Counted from the first letter of the stretch, positions 44,455 to 52,788 are shown. The stretch is 64,000 nucleotides of DNA from Paenibacillus harenae DSM 16969 (GCF_000422465.1 NZ_AULV01000017.1:1-64000); one strand, 5' to 3'. Numbers and translations are program-made. The notes: generated from the sequence alone by a model not told the origin.

Positions 44455-45405
44455 CTAGACCTGTAATTTTAAGTTAAGCTTTTCAGAACTCCACTTCCAA
44501 AGCTCAATTGCATGCTCCTTATTGTACGATTCCTCGGACGATGCTGCCTCTTTAGGTCCGTCCCAATATGTTCCACTCTGTACAGAGCCCCTAAGAACAA
44601 GGTTTGCAAGATCATTTCCGGATTGTTTGGTTGTCCGAACACTGGAGCGAACGAAACGCAAAAGCGGCATGATATTATTCCACATAAATCGTAACAGAGG
44701 ACTATAATCCCTCGTGAGGGCTGATCCTTTGCCAGGCATCATACCGGGATTAAATGCCGCCACCGAGATGGAACGTTTGGATTGCTGAATTTGACGGGAC
44801 AACTCGTAAGCAAAATACAGATTACAGAGCTTGGAAGTGGTGTAGCGAACCTGGCCTTTTGCTAAATCAGACAGATTACCTAGCAGCCTATCAGATTGAA
44901 CAGGATCAGCCAACATGGCGGGACTTGTGTAACGAGGAGCTGGCATGCCGGTTTTCTTGCTGATATCATGAGTATCGCTACTTACGACGACGATACGTCC
45001 GTTTTCTTGAAGGTGATTTAGCAATAACCGCACAAGCATGAAGTGACCGAGATGATTCACGCCAAAAGTGGCTTCAATACCATCGGCAGTCATTTGTGTA
45101 CCTTGCACAAATTGAGTACCGGCATTGCAGACAATGGCTTGAAGTGGAGGAAGCCCCACCTTTGAAAACTGCTCGATAAAGTGATGAATGGATGAACTCG
45201 AGGATAAGTCCAAAACCATCGCTGAGATATTAGTATTTCCGGTAATCCGGATCAACTCATTAGCTGCTTCGTTGCCTTTATGTTGACTGCGTGTAGCAAT
45301 TATGACATGCCATTCATGTGAAGCACTAGCAATAACTTGGGCTGTTTCAAAACCGAGTCCCGTATTTCCTCCTGTAATAATGACGGTTTTCTTGGCTTTC
45401 TTCAT
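44455..45405 (-). CDS. SDR-family oxidoreductase (retinol dehydrogenase-like)
   Basis: About 316 residues. TVIITGGNTGLGFETAQVIA is the dinucleotide motif; IVCNAG, the Ser in IVVVSSDTHDI and YTTSK (Tyr-x-x-x-Lys) complete the active site. Length and the GLGFETA form match the retinol-dehydrogenase/protochlorophyllide-reductase-like group. The substrate is unknown. The ATG at 45405 has GGAG nine bases upstream. It is probably repressed by the TetR protein encoded just upstream; a large palindrome lies at its promoter. Confidence 0.82.
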   Translation of the reverse strand: MKKAKKTVIITGGNTGLGFETAQVIASASHEWHVIIATRSQHKGNEAANELIRITGNTNISAMVLDLSSSSSIHHFIEQFSKVGLPPLQAIVCNAGTQFVQGTQMTADGIEATFGVNHLGHFMLVRLLLNHLQENGRIVVVSSDTHDISKKTGMPAPRYTSPAMLADPVQSDRLLGNLSDLAKGQVRYTTSKLCNLYFAYELSRQIQQSKRSISVAAFNPGMMPGKGSALTRDYSPLLRFMWNNIMPLLRFVRSSVRTTKQSGNDLANLVLRGSVQSGTYWDGPKEAASSEESYNKEHAIELWKWSSEKLNLKLQV

Positions 45406-45435
45406 AATTATCATCTCCAGTCTTTGTTATATACA

Positions 45436-45459
45436 ATACGATACGTTATCGTATCGTAT
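45436..45459 (-). promoter_or_regulatory. TetR operator palindrome
   Basis: ATACGATACG and CGTATCGTAT flank TTAT: a perfect 10+10 dyad between the TetR gene and the SDR gene. The position directly before the SDR start and the size fit a TetR-dimer operator. Confidence 0.75.
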
Positions 45460-45466
45460 ATGTCAA

Positions 45467-45496
45467 ATAAAAAAACCTTGCTCATCTTCGCAAGGT
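45467..45496 (-). terminator. Terminator of the TetR gene
   Basis: On the minus strand CCTTGC..GCAAGG is followed by TTTTTTTATTTG. It lies just after the TetR stop and separates it from the SDR promoter. Confidence 0.83.
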
Positions 45497-45498
45497 CC

Positions 45499-46107
45499 TT
45501 AATTGGGTTCTCTCATGCCGTTTACGACCAGCTCTATTCCTTGTTTTAGGGAAGCATCCAAATCCGTGGATGGGGGCTTAAACAACAATTGATACATAAC
45601 AAAGCCAATCAAAAGATCTGAGACCAGGTCAACATTGACCTTATCGCTTAGCTTCTCTGTAGAACGGTGTTGCGCAATAATAGTTGAGATTTCTTTGGTC
45701 TTAGGAAGAGAATGATTTTCCCAGAACGATTCGGATATTTGGGAACTACCGGATATGGTTGAAATCAGCAGCGAGAGCATCTGCTTTCCCAGTGGAGTAT
45801 TCATTTGCTGAGCAAAATTACGCGCAAGTTCGTATAAGACCTCGTTAAGATCGCCTTCTGCAGACGCTTTGAACTCAGGTTTTATTTGTTCGAGTGCCTC
45901 AACAATCAGATCTTCCTTATTGTTCCACCTTCGGTAGATTGAGCTTTTCCCGACACCTGCACGTTGAGCGATCATTTCGATGCTTAGTTTCTCGACGCCG
46001 TACTCGGTGAGCAAGGACAATGTTGCATCCAAAATGCTGCGATGAACCTCGTTACTTCGTGGCCGACCGCGGGATTCGCCGGAAACTGAATTTAGCGTAA
46101 TATCCAT
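45499..46107 (-). CDS. TetR/AcrR regulator
   Basis: A 202-residue repressor. The N-terminal tail ESRGRPRSNEV precedes the helix-turn-helix KLSIEMIAQRAGVGKSSIYR and RRWNNKEDLI. The C-terminal part is helical, of the TetR_C_16-like type. It lies upstream of a retinol-dehydrogenase-like SDR gene, separated by a terminator and a perfect operator-like dyad, so it probably represses that gene. Confidence 0.86.
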   Translation of the reverse strand: MDITLNSVSGESRGRPRSNEVHRSILDATLSLLTEYGVEKLSIEMIAQRAGVGKSSIYRRWNNKEDLIVEALEQIKPEFKASAEGDLNEVLYELARNFAQQMNTPLGKQMLSLLISTISGSSQISESFWENHSLPKTKEISTIIAQHRSTEKLSDKVNVDLVSDLLIGFVMYQLLFKPPSTDLDASLKQGIELVVNGMREPN

Positions 46108-46185
46108 CTTTGATCCCTCCCTGTCCTTTATTGATAAAACATGTAAATAATTATATCACAAAGATAAGCCCCCTCAACTTTCCAC

Positions 46186-46278
46186 ATTATACTGCCCATT
46201 AACGTAATGAAAAAATTGAGCAGCTGCCGATGCAACTGCTACATGGTGCCTTGAACTAACTTGTCCCGTTAGCTCTAC
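46186..46278 (+). repeat. Intergenic repeat, complete copy
   Basis: L box TTATACTGCCCATTAACGTA, arms AGCAG and CTGCT, and a reduced R box TTGAACTAACTTGTCCCGTT. First copy of the second repeat-rich flank. Confidence 0.75.
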
Positions 46279-46322
46279 GGACTGCAGCAGTTTATGCGAG
46301 GAAGTAACCGCTTATTGCGAGC

Positions 46323-46811
46323 TTATCTGCCCGCTTTGGCCGACACGGAAAAATAACTCAACTCAACGGGTGAGACGGACTTTGGTTTCGGTTCTCCCAT
46401 CCTTTTCTCTAATAAGCCGTCTAGATCTACATCCAAGCAGTCCCGTCGGTATCTCCCCTCCTCCAACTTCATGTCGATAAAATCGACGACCTGCTGTAAC
46501 GAGGCGATTTGGCTGACAATATTTTTCCGGTGGCTCGTTAAAAGTTCCACCAGTTCGGGATATTCTGCGGGATCAGTATCGGCGGAGACTGCCAAAAAAG
46601 GCCGCATTTCCTCTAGCGGCATCCCCGTTTTTTTCAGGCATGCTATCAGCCGGATCGTATTGATGTCCTCCTTTCGGTAGATGCGGTGCCCGTTTTCCTT
46701 CCGCTCTGCACGAGGCAGCAGCGCGATCTTTTCGTAATAACGGATCGTATCCTCAGTAATTCCGGTTTGCTCGGCGGTTTGCTTTATCGTATAGGATTGC
46801 TCTTCCTTCAT
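46323..46811 (-). CDS. MerR-family regulator
   Basis: A 162-residue regulator. The DNA-binding part is YTIKQTAEQTGITEDTIRYY and ENGHRIYRKEDINTIRLIAC; a dimer coiled coil and a short effector region follow. GGGAGGGAACAGG precedes the ATG at 46811; the frame is open to 46931 but overlaps its own promoter there. It is divergent from an SDR gene, and both promoters have the 19-base spacer with dyad typical of MerR control. Confidence 0.87.
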   Translation of the reverse strand: MKEEQSYTIKQTAEQTGITEDTIRYYEKIALLPRAERKENGHRIYRKEDINTIRLIACLKKTGMPLEEMRPFLAVSADTDPAEYPELVELLTSHRKNIVSQIASLQQVVDFIDMKLEEGRYRRDCLDVDLDGLLEKRMGEPKPKSVSPVELSYFSVSAKAGR

Positions 46812-46842
46812 CCTGTTCCCTCCCGGAGATTGTTTTTTGTGC

Positions 46843-46873
46843 ATTATACATCTTGGAGCTGGCTCCAAGTCAA
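46843..46873 (-). promoter_or_regulatory. MerR-type promoter of the merR gene
   Basis: On the minus strand TTGACT (46873-46868) and TATAAT (46848-46843) are separated by exactly 19 bases containing the dyad CTTGGAG..CTCCAAG. The long spacer is the hallmark of MerR-controlled promoters. Confidence 0.78.
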
Positions 46874-46910
46874 GTCTCTTATCTTTAGGAAAAAACTTTG
46901 TTTTCGCGCC

Positions 46911-46941
46911 TTGACTTGGAGTCGACTTCAAGTTATAGAAT
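46911..46941 (+). promoter_or_regulatory. MerR-type promoter of the SDR gene
   Basis: TTGACT (46911-46916), then a 19-base spacer with the dyad CTTGGAGTCGACTTCAAG, then TAGAAT (46936-46941). It shares the dyad half CTTGGAG with the divergent merR promoter. Confidence 0.75.
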
Positions 46942-46986
46942 GTGCGCTATCAGGGTAAATATCCCGATATCAGGAGGAGATGCACA

Positions 46987-47844
46987 ATGAACAAGAACCC
47001 AAGTGAACATATCGCATTGATTACAGGCGCAAGCGCCGGGATCGGGTTGGAATTAACCCGGAAATTGCTGTCGGAGGACTGGCAGGTGGTTGCTTTGAAC
47101 CGTTCCGACTTTCCGGCAGACGATATGAGCATCCAACATGCGGTCAAGAGTGGATCGCTTCGAATTTATAAAACAGATGATCTTGCCGATTATGCCAGCT
47201 TGAGACGTACTTTGGAAGAGATCAAAAGCAAGGAGCAGCGGATCGATATTTTGTTCAATAACGCCGGAGGGTCCTTTCCCAAGCTGAGCTATTCGAAACA
47301 AGGACGCGAGAAGCATTATGAGCTGTTAACGGTCGTTCCATATATTATTCTGATGGAGTTGAAGGAACTCCTAAAAATTGGTCACTTAAAAACGGTGATC
47401 AACACCTCATCTTCAGCGCTAAAATTTACGAAAGAGTTTACTATCGATATCCTGGAACGTCCCAAAACCTTCCGCAAGCTGCTTGGTCCTTACGCCACCT
47501 CAAAGCTAGCTCTTTCGCTGTGGACTCAGGCCATCGCGACGCAGCTTGCCAAGGACGACATCAAGATCCGCAGCGTTGACCCAGGTAGCAACAATACGCT
47601 AAGAAAAGGGAAACAATCCGGACTGCCCCTTTTGATTGAAGTATTAATGAAGCTATTTTTCTCACCGCCTACTCACGGCGCCAACAAGCTGTATGAAGGG
47701 GCTCTCGGGGAACACCGGAATAAAACTGGCGTGTATTTGCTGAAAGGTCAGGTTGCGGGATTAAAATTTAAAGACCAGGCGCGGAACGTTTTGGAAAGGA
47801 TTCAAGCGATTTATGAACACGAATTTTTGCAACGTAATTTTTAA
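46987..47844 (+). CDS. SDR-family oxidoreductase
   Basis: A 285-residue SDR protein. IALITGASAGIGLELTRKLL is the dinucleotide motif, then ILFNNAGGSFPKL, Ser in VINTSSSALKF and YATSK. The length and unusual C-terminal tail (ERIQAIYEHEFLQRNF) are like the retinol-dehydrogenase-type group. AGGAGG lies nine bases before the ATG at 46987; the frame is open to 46942. It is probably induced through the divergent MerR protein. Confidence 0.82.
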   Translation: MNKNPSEHIALITGASAGIGLELTRKLLSEDWQVVALNRSDFPADDMSIQHAVKSGSLRIYKTDDLADYASLRRTLEEIKSKEQRIDILFNNAGGSFPKLSYSKQGREKHYELLTVVPYIILMELKELLKIGHLKTVINTSSSALKFTKEFTIDILERPKTFRKLLGPYATSKLALSLWTQAIATQLAKDDIKIRSVDPGSNNTLRKGKQSGLPLLIEVLMKLFFSPPTHGANKLYEGALGEHRNKTGVYLLKGQVAGLKFKDQARNVLERIQAIYEHEFLQRNF

Positions 47845-47861
47845 ACTTACGGCTGTATTAA

Positions 47862-47900
47862 CCTACCCGTTAACAGTCTGCCGATGTAGAATAACTTTAG
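47862..47900 (+). repeat. Decayed intergenic repeat
   Basis: AACCTACCCGTTAACAGTCTGCCGATG retains an L-box core and part of a left hairpin arm only. Confidence 0.4.
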
Positions 47901-47928
47901 ATTAGACAATCATCTAATCGGATAAGTG

Positions 47929-47992
47929 TGCAAGTTCTTGTCATTTTCGGCAAAGTAACCGAGTTCTTGTCATTGATTTAGGACAAGAACTT
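47929..47992 (+). repeat. Direct and inverted GTTCTTGTC repeats
   Basis: AAGTTCTTGTCATT and GAGTTCTTGTCATT are direct repeats about 32 bases apart; GGACAAGAACTTG is the inverse and forms a stem with the second. Clustered terminal repeats of this kind recall insertion-sequence ends, but no transposase is nearby. It could also be a terminator for the SDR gene. Confidence 0.4.
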
Positions 47993-48053
47993 GTTTTGCA
48001 AAAAAAGCAAAGATGCTTCCTGTAACTTTTGTAGTCAAAGCAAGAAAACTATA

Positions 48054-48071
48054 GTATCCGATAGCTTAATC
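48054..48071 (+). repeat. Short R box
   Basis: TATAGTATCCGATAGCTTAA is an R-box-like core ending four bases before the stop of the next minus-strand gene. Confidence 0.45.
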
Positions 48072-48075
48072 ATGA

Positions 48076-48333
48076 CTAGCAAATTTTTAATACATTGCCA
48101 TTCAAATTCAACATTTCCCATAGTTCTATCTCATCTTTATCTGAGCATCCAATCGAAATATGATAAAGTTCATTGATTTTCTTAATATCCATTATACTGC
48201 CAGTCATCTGAAGGGAGCTGTTAAAGGCTACATAAATTTCCATTCCGTTACGTATTTGTCCCTCCAACAAGATACCTTTGATGATAAAAGCATCTCCCGT
48301 CTTCCATGTTTGAATAACCTGGAACTGAGCCAT
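48076..48333 (-). CDS. Small hypothetical protein, beta-barrel-like
   Basis: An 85-residue soluble protein. FIIKGILLEGQIRNGMEIYV and SSLQMTGSIMDI have the spacing seen in domain II of translation GTPases, where a strand with V/I-x-G-x-I/L is followed by G-x-I-x-x-G-M. No GTPase domain is attached, so this is only a fold comparison. GAGGTGGGA precedes the ATG. Similar short proteins are common in Bacillales, without known function. Confidence 0.6.
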   Translation of the reverse strand: MAQFQVIQTWKTGDAFIIKGILLEGQIRNGMEIYVAFNSSLQMTGSIMDIKKINELYHISIGCSDKDEIELWEMLNLNGNVLKIC

Positions 48334-48406
48334 TTATCCCACCTCAATCTACGTATAACTCGCAGGATTTCACAATGTAAGCATGGAGTACCTAGATTTT
48401 TAGGCT

Positions 48407-48492
48407 TAGTACTCCATTAGCGGAGCGAGACGGCCAAATCTTTGCTGTCGGCCGCCTCGCTTTTGTTTTTTCAACAATCGTACTTCATTCGT
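48407..48492 (+). repeat. Intergenic repeat, complete copy
   Basis: L box TTAGTACTCCATTAGCGGAG, arms GCGAGACGGCC and GGCCGCCTCGC, a T-rich spacer, then R box TTCAACAATCGTACTTCATT. Confidence 0.78.
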
Positions 48493-48576
48493 TCTTTTTA
48501 GCCCGGTCTCTAAACTTTCGCGCATCAGCTAACAGCAGCTCATGAGTTCCAATAAATAAGGAAATAACCCCTAAGC

Positions 48577-48684
48577 CTTGCAAGCCAACATGTTGCTTTT
48601 AAAGAAGCTATTGATCGGATCGTAAAAGCGTATCGCGCTGTAAGCCAATTCAGAGAGAAGCATTGGAAGAGATTATTTGGATAG
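48577..48684 (+). pseudogene. C-terminal remnant, possibly of a transposase
   Basis: One frame reads SLASQHVAFKEAIDRIVKAY then RAVSQFREKHWKRLFG and a stop. It is a helical, basic C terminus with no start codon. The FREKHWKRLF ending looks like the tail of a transposase or similar protein, but I cannot name the family. An intact terminator follows (48687-48727). Confidence 0.4.
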
Positions 48685-48686
48685 CA

Positions 48687-48727
48687 AAAAAGGAAATGTT
48701 CCGTTAAAGGACATTTCCTTTTTTGTG
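48687..48727 (+). terminator. Intrinsic terminator
   Basis: AAAGGAAATG and CATTTCCTTT enclose a 13-base loop, followed by TTTTGTG. It stands behind the remnant at 48577-48684. Confidence 0.83.
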
Positions 48728-48764
48728 TGCCCCTCTTCATCATTCATCCTTAACCAACCGGGCA

Positions 48765-48823
48765 AAATCCTGCGAATAAGCGAGCATTCGCGAGAAAATC
48801 ATATCGTACCGTGGGAGTTTAAC
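48765..48823 (+). repeat. Second repeat type, copy B
   Basis: Nearly identical to 43-101. It starts AAATCCTGCGAATAAGCGAG and ends TATCGTACCGTGGGAGTTTA. The TCA at 48799-48801 serves as the TGA stop of the minus-strand gene, whose final residues (HGTI) are encoded by the repeat. Confidence 0.72.
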
Positions 48824-49453
48824 AAGCGAGCGAGTAACGACTCTGACTCATGGATCATTCCCAATTGGAGAAGTTCATTCGCATGGCGTTCAACTATGAT
48901 TTTGTCAGAACAGGCGGTATGTTGTAAATTCCGAATTGATGCGAGAAATGCCCCTTTGTCATGAGGTATTCTTGGCGAAAGATGTACTATACCTAGAGAG
49001 TTCTCAGTCAAAGTTGTAATCCGTAAACTCCGTTCAAAACGAATGTCCTGAAGGTATCGTACAGGGTTCGGTATAGGAGCTAAATTGAATTCCTCCTGAA
49101 TCTTGCTTAACACCTTCTTTTTCTCTCGTCGCCATCGGTCATGATCAAACCATTCGGAATTTAGATCTTGGGCTTCTTCTTTACGAACACTCTCAACATA
49201 TGCCTCTTCACTTGAATATTCGTTCAGTACTATCCATTCGTCGAAGAAATGTAAAGAGAAAAAGTCATACAAATTCCGAGCAACAAGCCGAACGCAATCC
49301 GAATCCATGGGTGAGATTCGGATCACAGGTGCTTCATCCAAGTCTTTTACAAGACCAAAATCATTTCTCCAAATACTCTACTTCATGGGAAAACTCCCAC
49401 TCCCAATGTATTATTTGTTCTAGGAGTCTTGGAGTCCGATACTCATTGTTCAT
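48799..49453 (-). pseudogene. Hypothetical protein, frameshifted
   Basis: The ATG at 49453, with GGGG upstream, opens MNNEYRTPRLLEQIIHWEWE FSHEVEYLEK and then TGA at 49361-49363. One base shift at GAGAAATGAT continues DFGLVKDLDEAPVIRISPMD and on to the long 180-residue frame that ends LARLLNSHGTI. The repaired protein has about 215 residues. It is mostly helical and charged, with no signal or membrane segment and no recognised family. It follows a 56-residue gene by five bases, so they form an operon. Confidence 0.65.
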
Positions 49454-49458
49454 TATTC

Positions 49459-49629
49459 TTACCCCACATTACAATTATTTTCTTTCTGCTCGATAGTTAG
49501 GAATGGCCATACCATTTGATCTGCATACCCAAAGCGCTCCTTCTGTTTATTGGAAGGTATCCGTATGATATTTCCGAGTCTAAGCATTTCTTTGAGACTA
49601 ATGCCATTTTCTCTCCAATTTCCAACCAT
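49459..49629 (-). CDS. Small hypothetical protein
   Basis: A 56-residue protein, MVGNWRENGISLKEMLRLGN then IIRIPSNKQKERFGYADQMV, ending EQKENNCNVG. AAGAAGGAT lies about 11 bases upstream. It is immediately upstream of the frameshifted 48799-49453 gene, and its stop region GTGGGGTAAG supplies that gene's ribosome site. No family is recognised. Confidence 0.55.
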   Translation of the reverse strand: MVGNWRENGISLKEMLRLGNIIRIPSNKQKERFGYADQMVWPFLTIEQKENNCNVG

Positions 49630-49653
49630 AACGGATGACTATCCTTCTTTGTT

Positions 49654-50103
49654 TCAAGTCGAAATACACGTCTTCTCTTCGACCGCCCGAATATAGTGCC
49701 CGTCCGGATCATAAAAGGTGAAATAACCGAAATGATTAGTAAATACAGGTTCTTTATCGATATGGGCTCCGGCTTGTTTAATCCGTTCATGTAAAGCAAG
49801 CAAATCATTCGTTAACATCTCAATCATCGTCACGTGCCCCGTGCTGCTTGTAATAAAGAATGAGCGTGGAAATACAAACTTCAATTGTGTGACATCTTCC
49901 GGTTTGGTTTCCATCAAAAAAATACCCGGACCGTTTCCATTTTTCAACGCAACATGTGCCTCTCCAAACTGAAAATCTGCCGAATTCAATTCATAGCCCA
50001 GCACATTGCAATAAAAATCCACCGACGTTTTCAAATCCGTGACTGGAAATCTCATGCAACAGTAACCGCTCACATCCGCATCATTCGTTTTTTTGCTCAA
50101 CAT
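49654..50103 (-). CDS. VOC-family (glyoxalase-like) protein
   Basis: A 149-residue protein with the two beta-alpha-beta-beta-beta halves of the vicinal oxygen chelate fold: MRFPVTDLKTSVDFYCNVLG near the N terminus, then HERIKQAGAHIDKEPVFTNH and FTFYDPDGHYIRAVE near the C terminus. Such proteins bind a metal and act as dioxygenases, glyoxalases or drug-binding proteins; the activity here is open. Single gene. Confidence 0.82.
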   Translation of the reverse strand: MLSKKTNDADVSGYCCMRFPVTDLKTSVDFYCNVLGYELNSADFQFGEAHVALKNGNGPGIFLMETKPEDVTQLKFVFPRSFFITSSTGHVTMIEMLTNDLLALHERIKQAGAHIDKEPVFTNHFGYFTFYDPDGHYIRAVEEKTCIST

Positions 50104-50321
50104 ATTCTACATTCTCCTTTTTTTTAAAATAGCTATTTTTCGTTGTGAATTACATCATTCTCACTTGCGTTTTCAGTACAATCCCGTCTCGCTTCCGTGC
50201 CGTTTTCTATAGAATTTATTTATTCGTTAAAAAATCCCACAATCCTGCTATTCAACAACCAATGTTGTAGTAACTGGAAGTCTCAGGATTACAGTTCCAA
50301 CCTATATACAAAACAAAAGGC

Positions 50322-50341
50322 CCTTGATTATCAAGGACCTC
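50322..50341 (-). terminator. Terminator behind the YqfQ-like gene and DUF4440 stub
   Basis: On the minus strand GGTCCTTGAT and ATCAAGGGCC pair, followed by TTTTGTTTTG. Confidence 0.75.
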
Positions 50342-50347
50342 ATCAAA

Positions 50348-50458
50348 TTATATTAACGTACCCTGCAACGGAATTGGTGTCCCCTGATGAAATATCATCC
50401 GCCATTTTGTATCTTCAAATTTCCAAATAGAACTTCGTAAAGCATATTGAGTTCCCGC
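50348..50458 (-). pseudogene. C-terminal remnant of a DUF4440/NTF2-like gene
   Basis: Directly after the stop of the preceding gene, and in the same frame, the sequence reads AGTQYALRSSIWKFEDTKWR MIFHQGTPIPLQGTLI and a stop. S-S-I-W-K-x-E-D-x-K-W-x-M-x-F-H-Q-G-T-P is the typical end of DUF4440 (NTF2-like) proteins. The N-terminal part has gone, probably by deletion. Confidence 0.7.
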
Positions 50459-50884
50459 TCATGATTTTCTGATATTCATTTTATGTTTCCTCTTCCGGAT
50501 CTTGCCGTCAGAAACACGCTTTCTTGTATTGTGACCTCGTACAATTCCCTTTGTTACTGCTTTGGCTCCTCCAAATGCACTGAACAGACTAAATATGGGT
50601 TTAATTTGCTGAAATACGCCAATCATTTTTTGAACTTTACCGATTGTCGACATTATTCCATCTAAGCCGCCCATTCCATTGATCGTAGAGAACATGCCCT
50701 GAAATGAATTTCTTCTTGAAGCAAGAGGAGTATCTACAGTCGGTCCGAATAGCCCGGGAACCGCATCATGATTCAGATAAGGGGCCGAAGGCATCTCTTC
50801 GGAGTGAGCTTGAGAGACTTCAGGTTGTAGATAAGCCAACTTGACGGCCCCTTTTTTCCTGTTACGTTTTCGCCGCATATTCAT
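50459..50884 (-). CDS. YqfQ-like basic small protein
   Basis: A 141-residue protein with strongly basic ends (MRRKRNRKKGAVKLAYL and KIRKRKHKMNIRKS) and a Gly/Ile-rich middle GGLDGIMSTIGKVQKMIGVF QQIKPIFSLFSAFGG. The middle resembles the YqfQ/VrrA family of spore-forming bacilli (G-x-x-x-F-L/I-x-x-x-x-K-x-x-x-x-x-Q-Q-x-x-P), suggesting a sporulation role; this is a family impression. GGAAGGA precedes the ATG at 50884. Confidence 0.55.
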   Translation of the reverse strand: MNMRRKRNRKKGAVKLAYLQPEVSQAHSEEMPSAPYLNHDAVPGLFGPTVDTPLASRRNSFQGMFSTINGMGGLDGIMSTIGKVQKMIGVFQQIKPIFSLFSAFGGAKAVTKGIVRGHNTRKRVSDGKIRKRKHKMNIRKS

Positions 50885-51080
50885 AATCCTTCCTTTCTTT
50901 CTTTGGTCAAGAGAGGACATTTATCACAGAATATGTTCCATCGCCGCTATACGTATAGGTTATCGTTTATATATAAAAGAATAGGCATCTTTACGCGGCG
51001 TTCATAAGATTTGGAATGTTTCCCATAAAGCGAGGAATAATAACAGCTCAAGCTAAATCTTACATTTTTACGGAGGGACC

Positions 51081-52769
51081 ATGAGCCTTGTAAAGAAGTC
51101 GCACGCCGAATCCTTGGCAATTGTGTTTGCCTGTTCCTTAATCGCTCTATATGTCTCGCCGCTGTTTATCCTTGGAGAAGATGCCCACATCCGGGTGCAT
51201 GACAACCTCGATTCGAATATTGCCTGGTACCGGGTTCTTGTTCGAAGCGGTGAATGGTTCGGAACTCTGAACGCCAAAGTAGATCAAGTCATTAACGGGT
51301 TGCCTCGAAATGCATTTGGTACGGAATTCAGCGGCATCGTGCTGCTTCATGCCTTGTTTCCGTCTATGCTGGCGTATGCGATAAGTCAAACCGTCACCCG
51401 GATATTCGCATTTATCGGCATGTACCTGCTGCTCAGAACGCATCTGGTCAAAGAGCGCGATACATGGCCTATCCGTGTGTTTGTTTCGCTCGCGTTTGCT
51501 TTAACTCCGTTCTGGCCGTCAGGAATGCTCAGCACAATGGGGCAGCCTTTGGCATTGTGGGCCTTTCTGAACATCCGGGCTCACCGGCATACATGGCGGG
51601 AATGGGTAACGCTCGGCCTTTTGCCGTTGTACTCCAATCTGGTTCTTGGCTTTTTTTTCTTTTTGGTTGGGGTCAGCGTACTTTGGCTTCGCGACTTCAT
51701 CATCAAAAGGAATTTCAACCCTGTTTTCCTGGGCAGCATCGCCTTCATGACCGCCGTTTTTCTTCTGGTGGATTACCGGCTTTTGTCGTCTCTCGTTTTA
51801 ACCGGGGAACCGACCAGCCGCAACGAGTTTTTTAATTCCTACTTTAATGTAAAACAAAGCATTAAACATACGTTTCAAAATTTCATACATGGCCACAACC
51901 ATGTCGCGACAGTCCATACAAAGGTCATTTTACCGCTTACCCTCTTTGTATTCGGCCTTATTGTTGTACTGCGCCTTCGTGACCGAACAGCACGATACTT
52001 TCTTCAGCTGCTTGGAATCAATTTTGCGCTTTCGGCATGGTACGCCTTCTGGTTCAATAAATGGTGGCAGCCGCTGAAAGAACAGTTCAGCATTCTGACC
52101 ACCTTCAATTTCGCACGCTTTCACTTTCTTCGTCCGCTTATCATATATGTCGGATTTGCCCTAGCTTGTTTGATTCTTTGGAAAATACATCGTTTCTATA
52201 AATGGATTGTTATCGGAGCCTTATCTTTGCAATTGATCGTACTTTTCAAAGCAAACGATGAAATCGTATACCGAAAGCTTAACTCGCCAACTTTTCGTCA
52301 ATTTTATGCGGTCGAACAATTTGCTGCAATCCGTCAGGCGATCGGGCTTCCCCAAGGAAGCTATCGGATTGCAAGTATCGGCCTTCACCCAGCGGTTGCG
52401 CAGTATAACGGATTTTACACATTGGACACCTATAACAATTTTTACCCTCTGGCATACAAACACCAATTTCGTAAAATAATAGCAAAAGAACTGGATAAGA
52501 ACGCCTTTTTTAAAAAGTATTTCGATTATTGGGGCGGACGCTGCTATATTTTTGCAGACGAAGTCGGTCACAAATACGATTACCGTAAGACCAGCAAGAA
52601 ACAAGTACAACATATCGAACTGAATACCCACGTTTTCAAAGAAATGGGAGGCCGTTATTTCTTCTCGGCGGTTCCTATTTTGAATCTCGAAGAAAACGGT
52701 TTAAAGCCGGTAGGGATCTTTGATCATGAGCAGTCTGCCTGGCGGATTTATGTTTATGAGGCGCTTTAA
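51081..52769 (+). CDS. YkoS-like polytopic membrane protein (DUF6044)
   Basis: A 562-residue protein with about 11 membrane helices in the first 400 residues and an extracytoplasmic C-terminal domain (LNSPTFRQFYAVEQFAAIRQ, WGGRCYIFADEVGH). The N terminus has VHDNLDSNIAWYRVL, as in the GT-C-like YkoS/DUF6044 family. It overlaps the frame of a GT2 glycosyltransferase that corresponds to YkoT, the same order as in Bacillus. The pair is thought to glycosylate a surface component; the acceptor is unknown. GGAGGGACC precedes the ATG. Confidence 0.8.
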   Translation: MSLVKKSHAESLAIVFACSLIALYVSPLFILGEDAHIRVHDNLDSNIAWYRVLVRSGEWFGTLNAKVDQVINGLPRNAFGTEFSGIVLLHALFPSMLAYAISQTVTRIFAFIGMYLLLRTHLVKERDTWPIRVFVSLAFALTPFWPSGMLSTMGQPLALWAFLNIRAHRHTWREWVTLGLLPLYSNLVLGFFFFLVGVSVLWLRDFIIKRNFNPVFLGSIAFMTAVFLLVDYRLLSSLVLTGEPTSRNEFFNSYFNVKQSIKHTFQNFIHGHNHVATVHTKVILPLTLFVFGLIVVLRLRDRTARYFLQLLGINFALSAWYAFWFNKWWQPLKEQFSILTTFNFARFHFLRPLIIYVGFALACLILWKIHRFYKWIVIGALSLQLIVLFKANDEIVYRKLNSPTFRQFYAVEQFAAIRQAIGLPQGSYRIASIGLHPAVAQYNGFYTLDTYNNFYPLAYKHQFRKIIAKELDKNAFFKKYFDYWGGRCYIFADEVGHKYDYRKTSKKQVQHIELNTHVFKEMGGRYFFSAVPILNLEENGLKPVGIFDHEQSAWRIYVYEAL

Positions 52770-52788
52770 TAAGGAGGTTGCCGGATTT

